A DNA stretch of 64,000 bases from Delphinapterus leucas (taxonomy: Eukaryota; Chordata; Mammalia; Artiodactyla; Monodontidae): the NCBI RefSeq assembly GCF_002288925.2, contig NW_022098045.1:8061042-8125041 (forward strand). Direction: 5' to 3'. Numbering within the stretch: position 1 is the stretch's first letter; the number at the start of each line of letters is the position of its first letter. Shown here piece by piece: positions 11,661 through 23,790 of this stretch. The notes beneath the pieces were generated by a model that was not told the origin of the DNA, did not search any database, and saw only the letters and a list, made by a program, of their open reading frames with translations. The position numbers were made by a program, and so were the translations under genes.

Positions 11661-12788
11661 AAAATGAAGACTAGACTTCTGGTGTCTGTTTCCATGTATA
11701 AGGAGCTTGGAAGTCACCACTCTGTTCTAACAACAAGTAAAATGTTAAAGACTGAAAAATCAACAACTCTTCTTGGATCCCTAAGAGAGGGGAGGATACA
11801 GGGAAAACCACTTCCCCCAAGACTGGAGAGACAGGTGAACACAAGGACTCATGGCTTAACCAGAGCAGAGACTCACAAGTAGAAACCACCATGGGAACCA
11901 GTGCTGGAGTAGGAAAGCTTGAGCTGTAATTGATGAGTTGCTGGAGTCTCAGTGAGAGCAGCTAAAACTCCAGAGGGACCCAGGGACCCAGGGAGAGGCC
12001 CCAAAATATTGTGAGAGTTATCTACAGAAGGTGACCAGGTTCCCATAGTAAACATCAGAGAAAAATCTTCTTGTGCTTCTGACAAAGGGAGGGAAAAAGG
12101 AACCATTTTGAAATATGCCAGAGCACTCTGTTCCTTCAGGAGAAACTAGTTAACTAGAGCGTAACCTGCTGGGGTATAATCAGAGCCTAATTGGCCTGGT
12201 GGAAGGGAAATACCCAAATCCAGCCCACTCTGGCCACCTTGTCCCAACTAAGGAGGGGAGAAAAACTGAGAAACACTTGTGAAGTTCACGGTCCAGAGGC
12301 GTAGGCTCACTAAAAGACTGAGACCTAATCATAAAACTATAGAACACTTCCCCTCGCCCAACTCCTCACTCGTTACTCAAGTCTTACTTACAGCAGTTAT
12401 TTTACCCAGTGCAAAACGTCTAGTTATCAAGAAAAAATGACAAGGCATATAAAAAGGCAAGAAACACAATCTGAGAAGACAGACCAACCATCAGAACCAG
12501 ACTTGACAGGGATATTGGAATTATCAGATCAAGAATTTAACAACTATGATTATCATGCTAAGGACTCTAATATATAAAGTAGACAGCATGCAAGAACAGA
12601 TGAGCAATGTAAACAGAGAGATGAAATCCTAAAAAAAAAAATTCTAGAGATAAAAAACACTGTAGCCTTTGAAGAAGGCTTTGATGAAGAATGCCTTTGA
12701 TTAGCTTATTAGTAGATTTGACATAGCTGAGTAAAGAATCTCTGGTCTAGAGGATATATCAATAGAATCACCAGAAATAAAAAGCAAA
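11661..12788 (+). mobile_element. Older L1M, 5' UTR and start of ORF1 region
   Basis: This is the 5' part of an L1 that lies just before the better-kept L1. Marks include CCATTTTGAAATATGCCAGA, CTAGAGCGTAACCTGCTGGG, then GATATTGGAATTATCAGATC, ATGCTAAGGACTCTAATATA and AGAATGCCTTTGATTAGCT, an order matching the 5' UTR to ORF1 N-terminal region. It stops abruptly at 12788, where a second L1 5' end begins. No open frame survives. The left end is approximate. Confidence 0.65.
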
Positions 12789-13877
12789 GGGGGAGGCACC
12801 AAGATAGCTGAATAGGAAGACTTTGAGCTAACCTCATCCCACAGGGACACCATAATTAAAACTATTTACTATTCATCAGTGAGAACAACTGAAGACTAGC
12901 AGAGAAGGTTTTCCACAACTAAAGATATAAAGAAGGAACCACAACAAGATAGGTAGGAGGGAAGGATGTGGGATATATTCAAGACCTACAGCCCCAGAAG
13001 GTGAACCACAAATGAGAGGACAATCAAGTGCAGAGGTTCTCCCCAAGGAGTTAGGGGTCCAAGCCCCATGTCAGGCTCCCCAGCCCAGGGGTCCTACACC
13101 AGGAAGATGAGGCCCCAGAATGAATGTCATTGAAAGCCAGCAGGGCTTGCTTATGGGAGAGCTGGAGAGCCACAGGAAAAGGGCACACACAAAATCTCAC
13201 ATGCTCTGACACCCAACACAGAGGTGGTAATTTGAAAGGACCCTGGATCAAACCCACTTGTTGATCTTAGAGAGCCTTCCAGAGAGGTAGGAAGCAATGG
13301 GAACTCCTCCTAGGGGCACAGAAGCTGGCAGCAGCTATTCTGGGGAGCCTGTGCTACCATGAGGACACTGGTGCCAGCAAAACACAATTTTGGAGTCCTC
13401 CCTTTAGCCTATTAGCACCATGGTCTTGCACACCCACCAACTGGTTGGTACCACTTCCAGAACCCCCAAAGCCAAGCAGCCAGGCATGTGGGGATTCAGC
13501 CCCACCCATCAGTGGGCTGGCAACCTCTGCATGAGGCAAGACCTGGTGACAAACAGGCCATAGGCAAGCCACACCTACCAGGGTACCCACAATACTCAGC
13601 CTTGCCACAACAGAAGGGCTCAAACAGTCCACATAAGGGGCACCCCCAAGAGCATACAGTTCTGGTGGCCAGAGTGGGATGTGCTGCTGGGCCCCACTGA
13701 AAATCACATACATAAGGCCCCTTCTCCAAGATTAGGAAATGTAACAGACCTAACTAATAGATAGAAATAAAAGCAGAGAATTAAGCAAAATTAGGTGAAG
13801 GAGAAATATGCTAAAACCCCAGAAGAAGAACTAAGTGAAAAGGTGATAGGCAACCTACCTGATAAAGAGCTCAAGGT

Positions 13878-14085
13878 GAGCTTCCCTGGTGGTGCAGTGG
13901 TTGGGAATCTGCCTGCCGATGCAGGGGACGCGGGTTTGTGCCCCGGTACGGGAGGATCCCACATGCTGTGGAGTGGCTGGGCCCGTGGGCTGTGGCCGCT
14001 GGGCCTGCACGTCTGGAGCCTGTGCTCCACAGCAGGAGGGACTGCAGCAGTGAGAGGCCCACGTACCACAAAAAAAAAAAAAAAA
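13878..14085 (+). mobile_element. CHR SINE inside L1 5' region
   Basis: A short-form CHR SINE with a GTGGTGCAGTGG A-box region and a long A-run (14069-14088). The flanking duplication AAAGAGCTCAAGGT (13864-13877) and AAAGAGTTAAAGGT (14086-14099) matches at 12 of 14 bases. It shows more changes from the common sequence than the copy at 15011, so it may be somewhat older. It splits the L1 leader next to ORF1. Confidence 0.93.
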
Positions 14086-14149
14086 AAAGAGTTAAAGGTA
14101 AAGATAATAAAGATGCTCAATAACCCAATAACCTTGGGAGAAGAATTTT

Positions 14150-14920
14150 AACAAAAAGTTAGAAAATATAAAGAAAAAACAAAGAGAGTTAAAGAATACG
14201 ATAATTGAAATTTAAAAACTATACACCAGAATGAATCAAAAGTGGATTAGACGATACAGAGGAACAGATCAGTAAACTGGAAGACAGAGTAGTAGAAATC
14301 ACCCAAGCTAACAGAAAAAAGAAAAAAGAATTTTAAAAACTGAGGAAAATTTAACAGGCCTCTGGAATAACATCAAGCATACTAGCATTCCCATTATAGG
14401 AGACCCAGAAGGAAAAGAAAGGTAGAAAGGAACAAAGAACTTATTTGAATAAATAATAACTGAAAACTTCCTAATGTGGGAAAGGAACAGGTATCCAGGT
14501 CCAGGAGCACACAGAGTGCCAAACAAGATGAACCCAAAAAGATCCACACTAGGATACATGGCAATTAAAATGGCAAAAATTAAAGATAAAAAGAGAATCT
14601 TAAAAACAGCAAGGGAAAAGCAACTAGCTATGTACAAGAGAGCTATCTTAAGATGATCAGGTGACTTTTCATCAGAAACACTGCAGGCCAGGAGGGAGTG
14701 GCATGTTATATTTAAAGTGATGAAAGGAAAAAGCCTACAACCAAGAATATTCTACCTGGTAAGGTTATCATTCAGATTTGAAGGAGACAGAGTTTTACAC
14801 ACAAGCAAAAGCTAAAAAGATTTCAGCACTACTAAGCCAACTTCATAAGAAATATTAAAGAGACTTTTCTAAGTGGAAAAGAAAAGAACACAACAAAAAT
14901 TTGAAATTTACAAAAGGAAA
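14150..14920 (+). pseudogene. L1 ORF1 remnant
   Basis: ORF1 of L1 encodes the RNA-binding chaperone of the retrotransposon particle. The C-terminal half is traceable in frames shifted relative to one another. Around 14565-14655 the protein reads IKDKKRILKTAREKQLAMYK, and further on the DNA for the conserved CAGGCCAGGAGGGAGTGGCA block (14686-14705) is kept. Several stops and frame changes interrupt it, so no product is expected. Confidence 0.7.
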
Positions 14921-15010
14921 AATCTCATTGGTAAAAATAAACAGTAAAGGTAGTAGATGAACCACTTACTTATAAAGTAGGAAGGTTAAAATATAAAAGT
15001 AGTAAAATCA

Positions 15011-15219
15011 GGGCTTCCCTGGTGGCGCAGTGGTTGAGAGTCCGCCTGCCGATGCAGGGGACATGGGTTCGTGCCCCGGTCCGGGAAGATCCCACATGCC
15101 GCAGAGCGGCTGGGCCCGTGAGCCATGGCCGCTGAGCCTGTGCGTCCAGAGCCTGTGCTCCACAACGGGAGAGGCCACAACAGTGAGAGGCCCGTGTACC
15201 GAAAAAAAAAAAAAAAAGG
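15011..15219 (+). mobile_element. CHR SINE between L1 ORF1 and ORF2
   Basis: A well-kept short-form CHR SINE with A-tail at 15202-15217. A perfect 10-base duplication AGTAAAATCA (15001-15010 and 15220-15229) bounds it. It is close in sequence to the copies at 30025, 38391 and 47775. Confidence 0.95.
15023..15076 (+). promoter_or_regulatory. Internal RNA polymerase III promoter of a CHR SINE
   Basis: The A-box TGGCGCAGTGG at 15023-15033 fits the tRNA-type consensus. The B-box-like GGTTCGTGCCC at 15066-15076 differs from the tRNA consensus only in its middle. These are the best examples here; the other SINE copies carry the same two boxes. Whether any is transcribed cannot be told from sequence. 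Confidence 0.7.
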
Positions 15220-15563
15220 AGTAAAATCATCAGTATCCACAATAAGCAGTTAAGGAATACACAAAACAGAAAGATGTAAAATATGATGTTAAAAACACTA
15301 AACTTTGGGTGGGGGAGTTAAAACGAACGGTTGTTAAATTACGTTTGAATTCAAGAAATCATCAACTTAAAAACACCTTGTATATATATAGATTGCTGTA
15401 TATAAATGTCATGGTAATCACAAACCAAAACTCTATAATAGGTACACAAAGAAAAAAGAAAAAGAAATCCAAATATAACACTAAAGATAGTCATCAAATC
15501 ACCAGGAGCAAAAGAAGAAAAAAGGGGAAAAAAGAAGTATAAAAACAAGAACCAATTAACAAA

Positions 15564-18402
15564 ATGGCAATAAGTACACACCTATCAATAATTACTTTAA
15601 ATGTAAATGGACTAAATGCTCCAGTCAAAAGACACAGAGTAGCTGATTGGATACAAAACACAGATTCATATATATGCGGCCTACAAGAAACTCACTTCAG
15701 TGATAAGACATACATAGACTGAAAGAGAGGAGACGGAAAAAGGTGTTCCATGTAAATGGAAATGAAAAGAAATCTGGGGTAGCAGTACTTATATCAGACA
15801 AACTAGATTTAAAACAAAGAGTGGGACAAGAGACAAAGAAAGACAATACACAATGATAAAGGGATCAGGCCAATAAGAACATATAACAATTGTAAATATA
15901 TATGCACCCAACATAGGAACACCTAGATACACAAAGCAAATATTAAAAGACATAAAAGGAGAAATTCACAGTATCACAGTAATACAAGGGAGCTTTAACA
16001 CCTCACTTACATCAATGGACAGATCATCCAGACAGAAAATCAATAAGGAAAGATTGGTCTTAAGTGACACATGAGATCAGAGGGACTATATATTTATATA
16101 ACATTCCATCCAAAAGCAGCAGAATACACTTTCTTTTCAAGTGCACATGGAACATTCTACAGGATTGATCACATGCCACAAAACAGGTTTCAATAAATTT
16201 AGGAAGACTGAAATCATATCAAACGTCTTTTCAAATCACAATGCCATGAGCCTAGAAATCAACTACAAGAAAAAAAAAACAACAGGCTTCCCTGGTGGCG
16301 CAGTGGTTGAGAGTCCGCCTGCTGATGCAGGGGGCACAGGTTCGTGTCCCGGTCTGGGAGGATCCCACATGCCGTGGAGTGGCTGGGCCCGTAAGCCATG
16401 GCCACTGAGCCTGCGTGTCTGGAGCCTGTGCTCCGCAGTGGGAGAGGCCACAGTGGTGAGAGGCCCACGTACCACAAAAAACAAAAACAACAACAACAAC
16501 TACAAAAAATGTAAACACGTAGAAGCTAAACAGTATGCTACTAAACAACCAATGAGCCCATGAAGAAATTAAAGAGAAAATCAAAAAATACCTAGAGATA
16601 AATGAAGATGGAAACACAACAATCCAAAACCTGTGGGAGGCAACAAAGCAGTTCTAACAGGGAAGTATATAGCTATACAAGATTACCTCAGGAAACAAGA
16701 AAAATCCCAGATAAACAACCTAACCTTACACCTAAAGTAAGTAGAAAAAGAAGAACAAACAAAACCCAGAGTTAGTAGAAGGAAAGTAAAAACAAAGATC
16801 AGAGCAGAAATAAATGAATAGAGACTAAAAATAAATAGAAAAGTTCAATGAAACAAAGAGCTGGTTCTTTGAAAAGATGAACTAAATTGATAAGCATTTT
16901 GCCAGACTCAGCAAGAAACAGTGAGAGAGATCCCAAATAAATAAAATGAGAAATGAAAAAGGGGAAGTTACAATGGAGTCCACAAAAATACAAAAGATCA
17001 TAAGAGATTACTACAAACAATTATATGCCAGTAAAATGGACAATCCAGAAAAAAAATGGATACATTCCCAGAAACATGAAATCTCCCGAGACTAAAACAA
17101 GAGGAACTAGGAAATATGAACAGACCGATTACCAGGAATAAACTTGAATAAGTAATAATAATAATAAACTTCCAATAAGCAAAAGCCCAGGACCAGACAG
17201 CTTCACAGGTAAATTCTACCAAACATTTAAGTAAGAGTTAATACCTGTCCTTCTCAAACTACTCCAAAAATTTGAAGAGGAAGGAGCACTTCTGAATTCA
17301 TTCTAGAAGGCATCACGTTGAAACCAAATCCATACAAGCACATCAGAAAAAAAGAAAATTACAAGCTAATGTCACTGATGACCATAGATGCAAAAATCAT
17401 CAGTGAAAAATTAGCAACCCAAATTCAATGATACATTAAAAGGATAATACACCATGATCAAGTAGGATTATCCAGGGATGAAAGGGTGATTCAATATTCA
17501 CAAATCGGTCAATGTGATAAACCACATTAACAAATTTATGAATAAAAATTATATCATTATCTCAATAGATGTAGAAAACCTTTTTCCAAAATTCAAAATG
17601 CATTTATGATAGTAAGAAAAAACTCTCAACAAAGTGGGTATAGAGGTAAACTTACATCAACATAACAAAGGTCATATATGACAAACTTGCTAATATCACA
17701 CTCAGTGGTGAAAAGCTGAAAGCATTTCTTCTAAAATCAGGAATAAGACAAGCAAGCCCACTCTCACTACTTTTATTCAACATAGTATTGGAAGACTTAG
17801 CCACATCAATCAGACAAGAAAAAGAAAAAAAAAGAAACCCAAATTGAAAAGGAAGAAATAAAACTGTCACTGTTTGCAGATGACATGACACTATATACAG
17901 AAAATCCTACAGACACCACCAAAAAACTATTAGAAGTAATAACCGAATTCAGTAAAGTTACAAGACATAAAATTAATGAATACAAATCTGTTGAATTTCT
18001 ATACACTAATAATGTATTATCAGAAGGAGAAATTTGGAAACCAATCCAATTTACAGTTGCATCAAAGAGAATAAAATACCTAGGAATAAATCTAACTAAG
18101 GAGGTTAAAGAACTGCACTCAGAAAACTCTAAGACACTGATGAAAGAAATTGAAAATGACACAAACAATGGAAAGATATACCATGCTCATGGATTTGAAA
18201 CATTAAAATATCTATACCACCCAAGGGAATCTACAGTTTCAATGCAATCCCTATCAAAATACCCATGGCATTTTTCACGGAACTAAAACAAATAATCCCA
18301 AAATTTGTATGGAACCACAAAAGACCCCAAATGGCCAAAACAATCTTGAGGAAGAAGGGCAAAGCTGGAGGTATCACAATCCCTGGTTTCAAACTATACT
18401 AC
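15564..18402 (+). pseudogene. L1 ORF2 remnant (endonuclease and reverse transcriptase)
   Basis: ORF2 encodes the endonuclease and reverse transcriptase that copy L1 into the genome. The start ATG at 15564 opens 52 intact codons, including LNVNGLNAP and LQETHF of the endonuclease, before TGA at 15720. A CHR SINE interrupts at 16284. The reverse transcriptase core FADD is intact at 17873-17884, and one frame stays open from there to 18286. The C-terminal part is cut off by the jump at 18402/18403. Many other stops are present. Confidence 0.85.
16284..16492 (+). mobile_element. CHR SINE inside L1 ORF2
   Basis: A short-form CHR SINE with an A-rich tail that has turned into ACAAAAACAACAACAAC. Duplicated target sequence AACTACAAGAAAAAA (from 16261) and AACTACAAAAAA (from about 16497) matches the L1 sequence on both sides. 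The right boundary is approximate because the tail and TSD are both A-rich. Confidence 0.88.
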
Positions 18403-18872
18403 AATATACACACAATGGAATATTACTCAGACATAAAAAGAATGGAAATATTGCCATTTGCAGCAATATTGATGGACCTGGAGAATACCATACTAAGTGA
18501 AGTTAAGTCAAAGACAAATATTATATGATATCACTTATATGTGATATCTAAAAAGATACAAATGAATCTATATACAAAACAGAAATAGACTCATAGACAT
18601 AGAAAACAAATTTATGGTTACCAAAGGGGAAAGGAAGGGGAGGGGGACAAATTAGGAGTATGAGATTAACAGATACAAACTACTATACATAAAATAGATA
18701 GGCAAAAAGGATTTACTGTATAGCACAGGGAATGATATTCAATGTCTTGTAATAATCTATAATGGAAAATAATCTGAAATTATATATATATATATATCTA
18801 TGTGAGTCATTTTGCTGTACACCTGAAACTAACACAATATTGTAAGTCAACTATACTTCAATTTTTAAAAAA

Positions 18873-19372
18873 TGTCCATGCTACCCAAAGCGATCTATAA
18901 ATTCAATGCAATCCCTATCAAAATACCCATGAAATTTTTCACAAAAGTAGAGTAATCCTAAAATTTGTATGGAACCACAAAATACCCTGAATAGCCAAAG
19001 CAATTTTGATTAAAAAAGTACAAATCTAGAGGTATCATTCTCTCTGACTTAAGACTATACTGTGAAACTACAGTATCAACACAGTATGGTATTGGCACAA
19101 AAACAGACACGTAGATCAATGGAAAAGAATTACTAACCCAGAAATAAAACCATGCACTTATGGTCAATTAATCTACTACAAAGTAGGCAAAAATATACAA
19201 TGGGGAAAAGACAGTCTCTTCAATAAGTGGTGCTTGGGAAACTGGACAGCTACATGTAAGAGAATGAAATTATAACATTTTCTCACACCATGTACAAAAT
19301 AAAGTAAAGATGGATTAAGTACCTAAATATTTTGAATTAAAGGACAATAAAAATAGAACTTATAAAAATTTG
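18873..19372 (+). mobile_element. L1 ORF2 C-terminal fragment
   Basis: Directly after the L1 tail, sequence returns to L1 ORF2: TCCATGCTACCCAAAGCGAT, then ATTCAATGCAATCCCTATCA, then TTTGTATGGAACCACAAAAT. The same block is present at about 18182-18400 in the preceding L1. It ends near GATGGATTAAGTACCTAAAT and AATTTGTGGGATGC. It is a 5'- and 3'-truncated copy with stops. Confidence 0.8.
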
Positions 19373-22300
19373 TGGGATGCAAAAAATGCATTGCTTAGAT
19401 GGAAATTTATAGCATTGAATTGATATATTAGAACAGAAGTGAAATATAAAATCAATATTCTAAGTTTCCACCAAGGAAACTAGAAAAAGAAGAACAAATT
19501 AAATCTAAAGTAAGCAGAAGAAAAGAAATAAGAAGTAGAAGATAAATCAATGAAATTGTTAATAGGAAATCAATAGAGAGAATCAACAAAACCAAAAACT
19601 GGCTCTGTTTAAATATAAATAAAATCGATAAGCCTCTAGCTGGGCTAAGGAAAAAAGAGAGTGGACATAAATTACTAATATCAGGAATAAAAGAAGGGAA
19701 ATCACTACAGACCCTATAGACATTAGAAAGATAATAAATGAATAATATAAACAACTCTGTGCACACAAATTTGACAACCTAGGTGAAACAGACTAATTCT
19801 TTGAAAGACACAATTTGCTAAAACTCACAGAAGAAGAAATAGGCAATATGAATAATCCTATATCAATTAAAGAAATTGAATCAATAATTAATAATCTTCC
19901 AAAACATAAATCACCAGGCCCAGGGGGCTCATGTGTAAATTCTATCAAACATTTAAATTATACCACTTCTCTATAATCACTTCCAAACAATAGAAACAGA
20001 GGGAATACTTCTTAATTCATTCTATGAGGCCGGCATTACTCTAATACCAAAACTAGGCAAAAACATAACAAGGAAAGAAAACTACAGACCATATCTCTCA
20101 TGAACACATATACAAAAGTTCTCAATAAAATATTAGCCAATTGAATACAACAATGTATAAAAAGAATTATACACCACAACCAAGTATGATTTACCCCAGG
20201 TAGGCAAGGCTGGTTCAATATTCTAAAATCAATTAATGTACATAATATCAACAGTATAAAAAATAAAAATCACATGATCATATCAATAGATGCAGAAAAT
20301 GTATTTGACAAAACTCAGCATCAATTCATGATAGAACTTCTCAGTAAAATAGGAATAGAGGGAAACTTCCTCAAATTAATTTAAAACATCTATGAAAACC
20401 TATAACTAACATCATACTTATTGGTGAGGAACTTTAAGATTTCTCACTAAGAACATATACAAGACAGGGATGTTCCTTCTCACCATTCTTTCTCAACATC
20501 ATACTGGAAGTTTTAGTTAATGCGACAAGACAAGAAATGAAAATTAAAGGAATACAGATTGGAAAGGAAGACATAAAACTGTCTTCATCCACAAATGACA
20601 TAATTGTCTATGTAGAAAATCTGAAAGGATCAACAAAAAATACCTCTATTGGAACTAATACGTGATTATAGCAAGGTTTCAGGATACAAGGTGAAAGTCA
20701 ATTGCTTTCCTATATACCAGCAAGGTACAAGTGGAATTTGAAGTTAAAAACACAATACCATTCACATTAGCACCCCAAAACATGAAATACTTAGGTATAA
20801 TCTTATAAAATATGTACAAGATCTATATGAAGAAACCTACAAAACTCTGATGAATGAAATCAAAGAACTAAAGAAATGGAGAGGTAGTCCATGTTCATCG
20901 ATAGGAAGACTCAACACAGTCAATATTCAGCTCTTCTCAGTCTAGATTCAATACAATCTTAAAATCTCCACAAGTTATTTTGGGGATATCAAGAAACAAT
21001 TTCTAAAATTTATTTGGAGAAGGTAAAGATCCAGAACAGCCAATGCAATACTGAAAGAGGAGAATAAAGCTGGAGGACTAACACTACCTGACTTCAGTTG
21101 GGCCCAATCAGAACTAAAAAACTGCATTTGCTGTATCAAAGGCCTCCATCTAAAGAAGTCCTGTCTAAGCATGAAGCCAAATACAGCAGAGAGGAAAGTA
21201 AAAAATGGAAAAAAACAAGTTCCTGATAACATTACTTGAGGCTTGGACTTTGCAGTTACATGAACTAATAATGTGATGAGTTTTTTGGGTTTGTTTTTTC
21301 TTAAACTTGTTTGAGTTGGGTTTTCAACTGAAGGAATCTTACTTGATATAAGCCTTCATTTTAGGCAATGCATACCACTAGGTACTAGATATACAATAGT
21401 AAAGAACACACTATTTCTAACCACAAAGAGTTTATAATCTAGATGAAGAGATAAGCAAGAAAACAGTATGTTAAGTGCTGAGACAGGAAAAATTCAGGAA
21501 TTTTTTTCTATCTGAGTACATATAAGTTCTAGATAGCATCAGTTCTCAGCATCAGGTGAAGACTAGATTATCACCAAGATGTTCATTTGATATGAGGTGG
21601 TGAAAACCAGATGGAGTTTAACCCCATGTTTAACCCTGTTAAAACTTTGCAGAAAGGGCTTTTGTAACTCTGGGAGCATCAATGGCCCAGCCACTGACTG
21701 GGATTCAGAACCTAAGTACCCCACTGATGGGAAGATATTGGTGAAAAAACTACTTTCAAAGGGCTGGGAACAATTTGGCAAGGTAGTTTGTAAAAACTGT
21801 AAGTTTTAGGTAGGAAAACCTCAGGACAGTTTTCTCATTAGACATCCACAGTGTTCTAAAGTCCATTCAAGCAGAAGACTTAGAAATATTGCAGGAAAAA
21901 AAGGGAGGGTCATATTAGCTTCACATTCTAACCTTTATCAGGTTCAAATTTCCCCCTTTCACATAGCACTGAGAAAAAAAGACTTAGGACAAGGCTACAC
22001 TAATTAAGACTGGTATTTGTGAAACAACAAACAGATCAATGGAACAGATTAGAGAGCCCAGAAATAGACCCATATTAATAGAGTCAACTGATCTTTGACA
22101 CAAGAGAAAGGGCAGTATAATGGAGCAAAGATAGGCTCTTCAACAAATGGTGCTGAAATAATTGGCCATCCACATGGAAAAAAAAAGGAATCTAGACACA
22201 GCTTACACCCTTCACAAAGTCAAAGGGGATCACAGACCTAAATGTAAAAAGCAAAACTATAAAAATCCTAGAAGATAACATAGGAGAAAACCTAGATGAC

Positions 22301-23500
22301 CCTAGGTAGGGTTATGACTTTTTAAATTCAACACCAAAGGCATGATACATAAAAGAAATAATTGATAAGCTGGACTACATTATAATTAAAAACTTCTGCT
22401 CTGCAAAAGACAGTGTCAAGGGAAAGAGAAGACAAGCCACACAGTGAGACTGTCATCCAAAAATATACAAAGAACTCTTAAAATTCAACAATAAGAAAAC
22501 AAACAACCGAATTTTTTAAAATGGGCCAAAGATCTTAGCAGACACCTCACCAAAGAAGATATACAAATGGCAAATAAGCATATAAAAACATGCTCCACAT
22601 ATATGTTATCAAGGAAATACAAATGAAAATGAGATAACGGTACGCACTTATTAGAATGGCCAAAATCTGGAAAACAGACAACACCAAATGCTGACAACGA
22701 TGTGGAGCAAAAGGAACTCATCACTGAAGGAAATGCAAAATGGTAGAGACACTTTAGAAGACAGTTTTGTGATTTCTCACAAAGCTAATAGTGCCTCTTG
22801 GTATTTACCCAAGAGATGAAACTGTGTTCACACAAAACCTGAACATGTATGTTTACAGAAACTCTATTCATAACTGCTAAAACTTGGAAGCAACTAAGTT
22901 GTCTTTCAGTAGATAAATGGGTAAATAAACTGTTGTACATCCAGACAATGGACTATTATTCAGTGCTAAAAAGGAAATGAGCTATCAAGCCATGAAAAGA
23001 CATGGGGAAACTTTAAATGCATATTACCAAGTGAAAGAAGACAATCTGGAAAGGCTACATACTGTATAATTCCAACTATATGACAACTATATGACATTCT
23101 GGAAAAGGCAACACTATGAAGACAATAAAAGTAATCAGTGGCTAGGAGTTGGGGGTAAAGGGATGAATAGGTGGAGTACAGAGGATTTTTAGCACAGTGA
23201 AGATAACTCTGAATGATACGATTATGATGGATGCATGTTATTATACATTTATCCAAACCCATAAAATGTAAAACAGCAAGAGTGAACCCTAATGTAAACT
23301 ATGGACTTTGGGTGATTATGATGTATCAATATAGGCTCATCAATTATAACAAATGTACCATCTGGTGAAGGATATTGATAAAGGGGAAGGCTGTGCACAT
23401 GTGGGGGCAGAGGTATATGGAAAATCTCTGCACTTGCCTGTCAATTTTGCTGTGAACCTAAAACTGCTCTAAAAAATAAAGTCTTAATAAAAAATAAAAT
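19373..23500 (+). mobile_element. Older L1M: ORF2 middle to 3' end, split by other DNA
   Basis: This starts in mid-ORF2 (GCATTGCTTAGATGGAAATT), passes the reverse transcriptase region, where the FADD codons at about 20583-20600 are decayed, and reaches TACCTGACTTCAG at 21097. It resumes at GACTTAGGACAAGGCTAC (21981) and runs through the 3' UTR (GAACCCTAATGTAAACTATG, GCACATGTGGGGGCAGAGG) to CTGCTCTAAAAAATAAAGTC and an A-rich end near 23500. The 3' UTR type points to an L1M subfamily. It is older than the L1 at 12789 and is not functional. Confidence 0.85.
21098..21980. other. Non-L1 segment splitting an L1 ORF2
   Basis: About 880 bases have no L1 similarity, while L1 is collinear on both sides. 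The first 230 bases resemble the end of an ERVL-type LTR (GCAGTTACATGAACTAATAA, TTGAGTTGGGTTTTC). Part at about 21350-21470 resembles L2 on the minus strand (TAGGTACTAGATATACA, AAGAGTTTATAATCTAGATG). It ends CACTGAGAAAAAAA. A 70-codon frame at 21597-21809 has no recognisable domain. See findings. Confidence 0.55.
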
Positions 23501-23535
23501 TAAGAAATAAAGACTAAAGAAAGTGGGATACAATT

Positions 23536-23790
23536 AACATGGAGATTAAGAATATTGGCTATAGAGCTTGACTGACTCCATTCACATTCCAGCTTTACCA
23601 CTCACCAGCTATGTAACATAGAGAAAAGTAGTTAACCTCTCAGTTTCCTCATCTTTTAAATGGGGATAATAGTAGTACCTATCTCATAGGGTTGTTGTGA
23701 TTAATAAGGCAACATATGGAAAGCACTGTGGACAATTCCTGGAACATAAGAAGTGCTAAAAAAGTGTAGCTTTAGTTATTATTAGTTGGA
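23536..23790 (+). mobile_element. MIR SINE, nearly complete
   Basis: The clearest MIR here. It reads CATGGAGATTAAGAATATTG, TTTACCACTCACCAGCTATG, TTAACCTCTCAGTTTCCTCA, TTAAATGGGGATAATAGTAG, ATCTCATAGGGTTGTTGTGA, then a GAAGTGCTAAA tail. The order from the tRNA-like head through the core to the LINE-like 3' end is preserved. Confidence 0.9.

Larger units (their letters stand above)
12789..18872 (+). mobile_element. Near full-length, decayed cetartiodactyl L1
   Basis: The 5' end is recognisable (GGGGGAGGCACCAAGATAGC, the decayed GGAGCCAAGATGGCG start). Order: 5' UTR 12789 to about 14150; ORF1 remnant about 14150-14920, with a stretch near 14560-14640 still reading ILKTAREKQLAMYK; ORF2 from an ATG at 15564; 3' UTR and A-rich end about 18403-18872, closing with GCTGTACACCTGAAACTAAC. 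ORF2 begins well (endonuclease motifs LNVNGLNAP and LQETHF) but has a TGA at 15720-15722. Between about 18402 and 18403 it jumps from ORF2 C-terminal sequence to 3' UTR. Three CHR SINEs are inserted. The element cannot be active. Confidence 0.9.

Noticed and set aside
13354..13713. 119-codon minus-strand frame and 70- to 77-codon partners
   Set aside because: They lie antisense or out of frame in an L1 5' UTR, which is GC-rich and free of stops by chance.
16141..16617. 140- and 121-codon frames
   Set aside because: They are chimeras of L1 ORF2 and an inserted CHR SINE.
17806..18168. 120-codon minus-strand frame
   Set aside because: It is antisense to the L1 reverse transcriptase frame.
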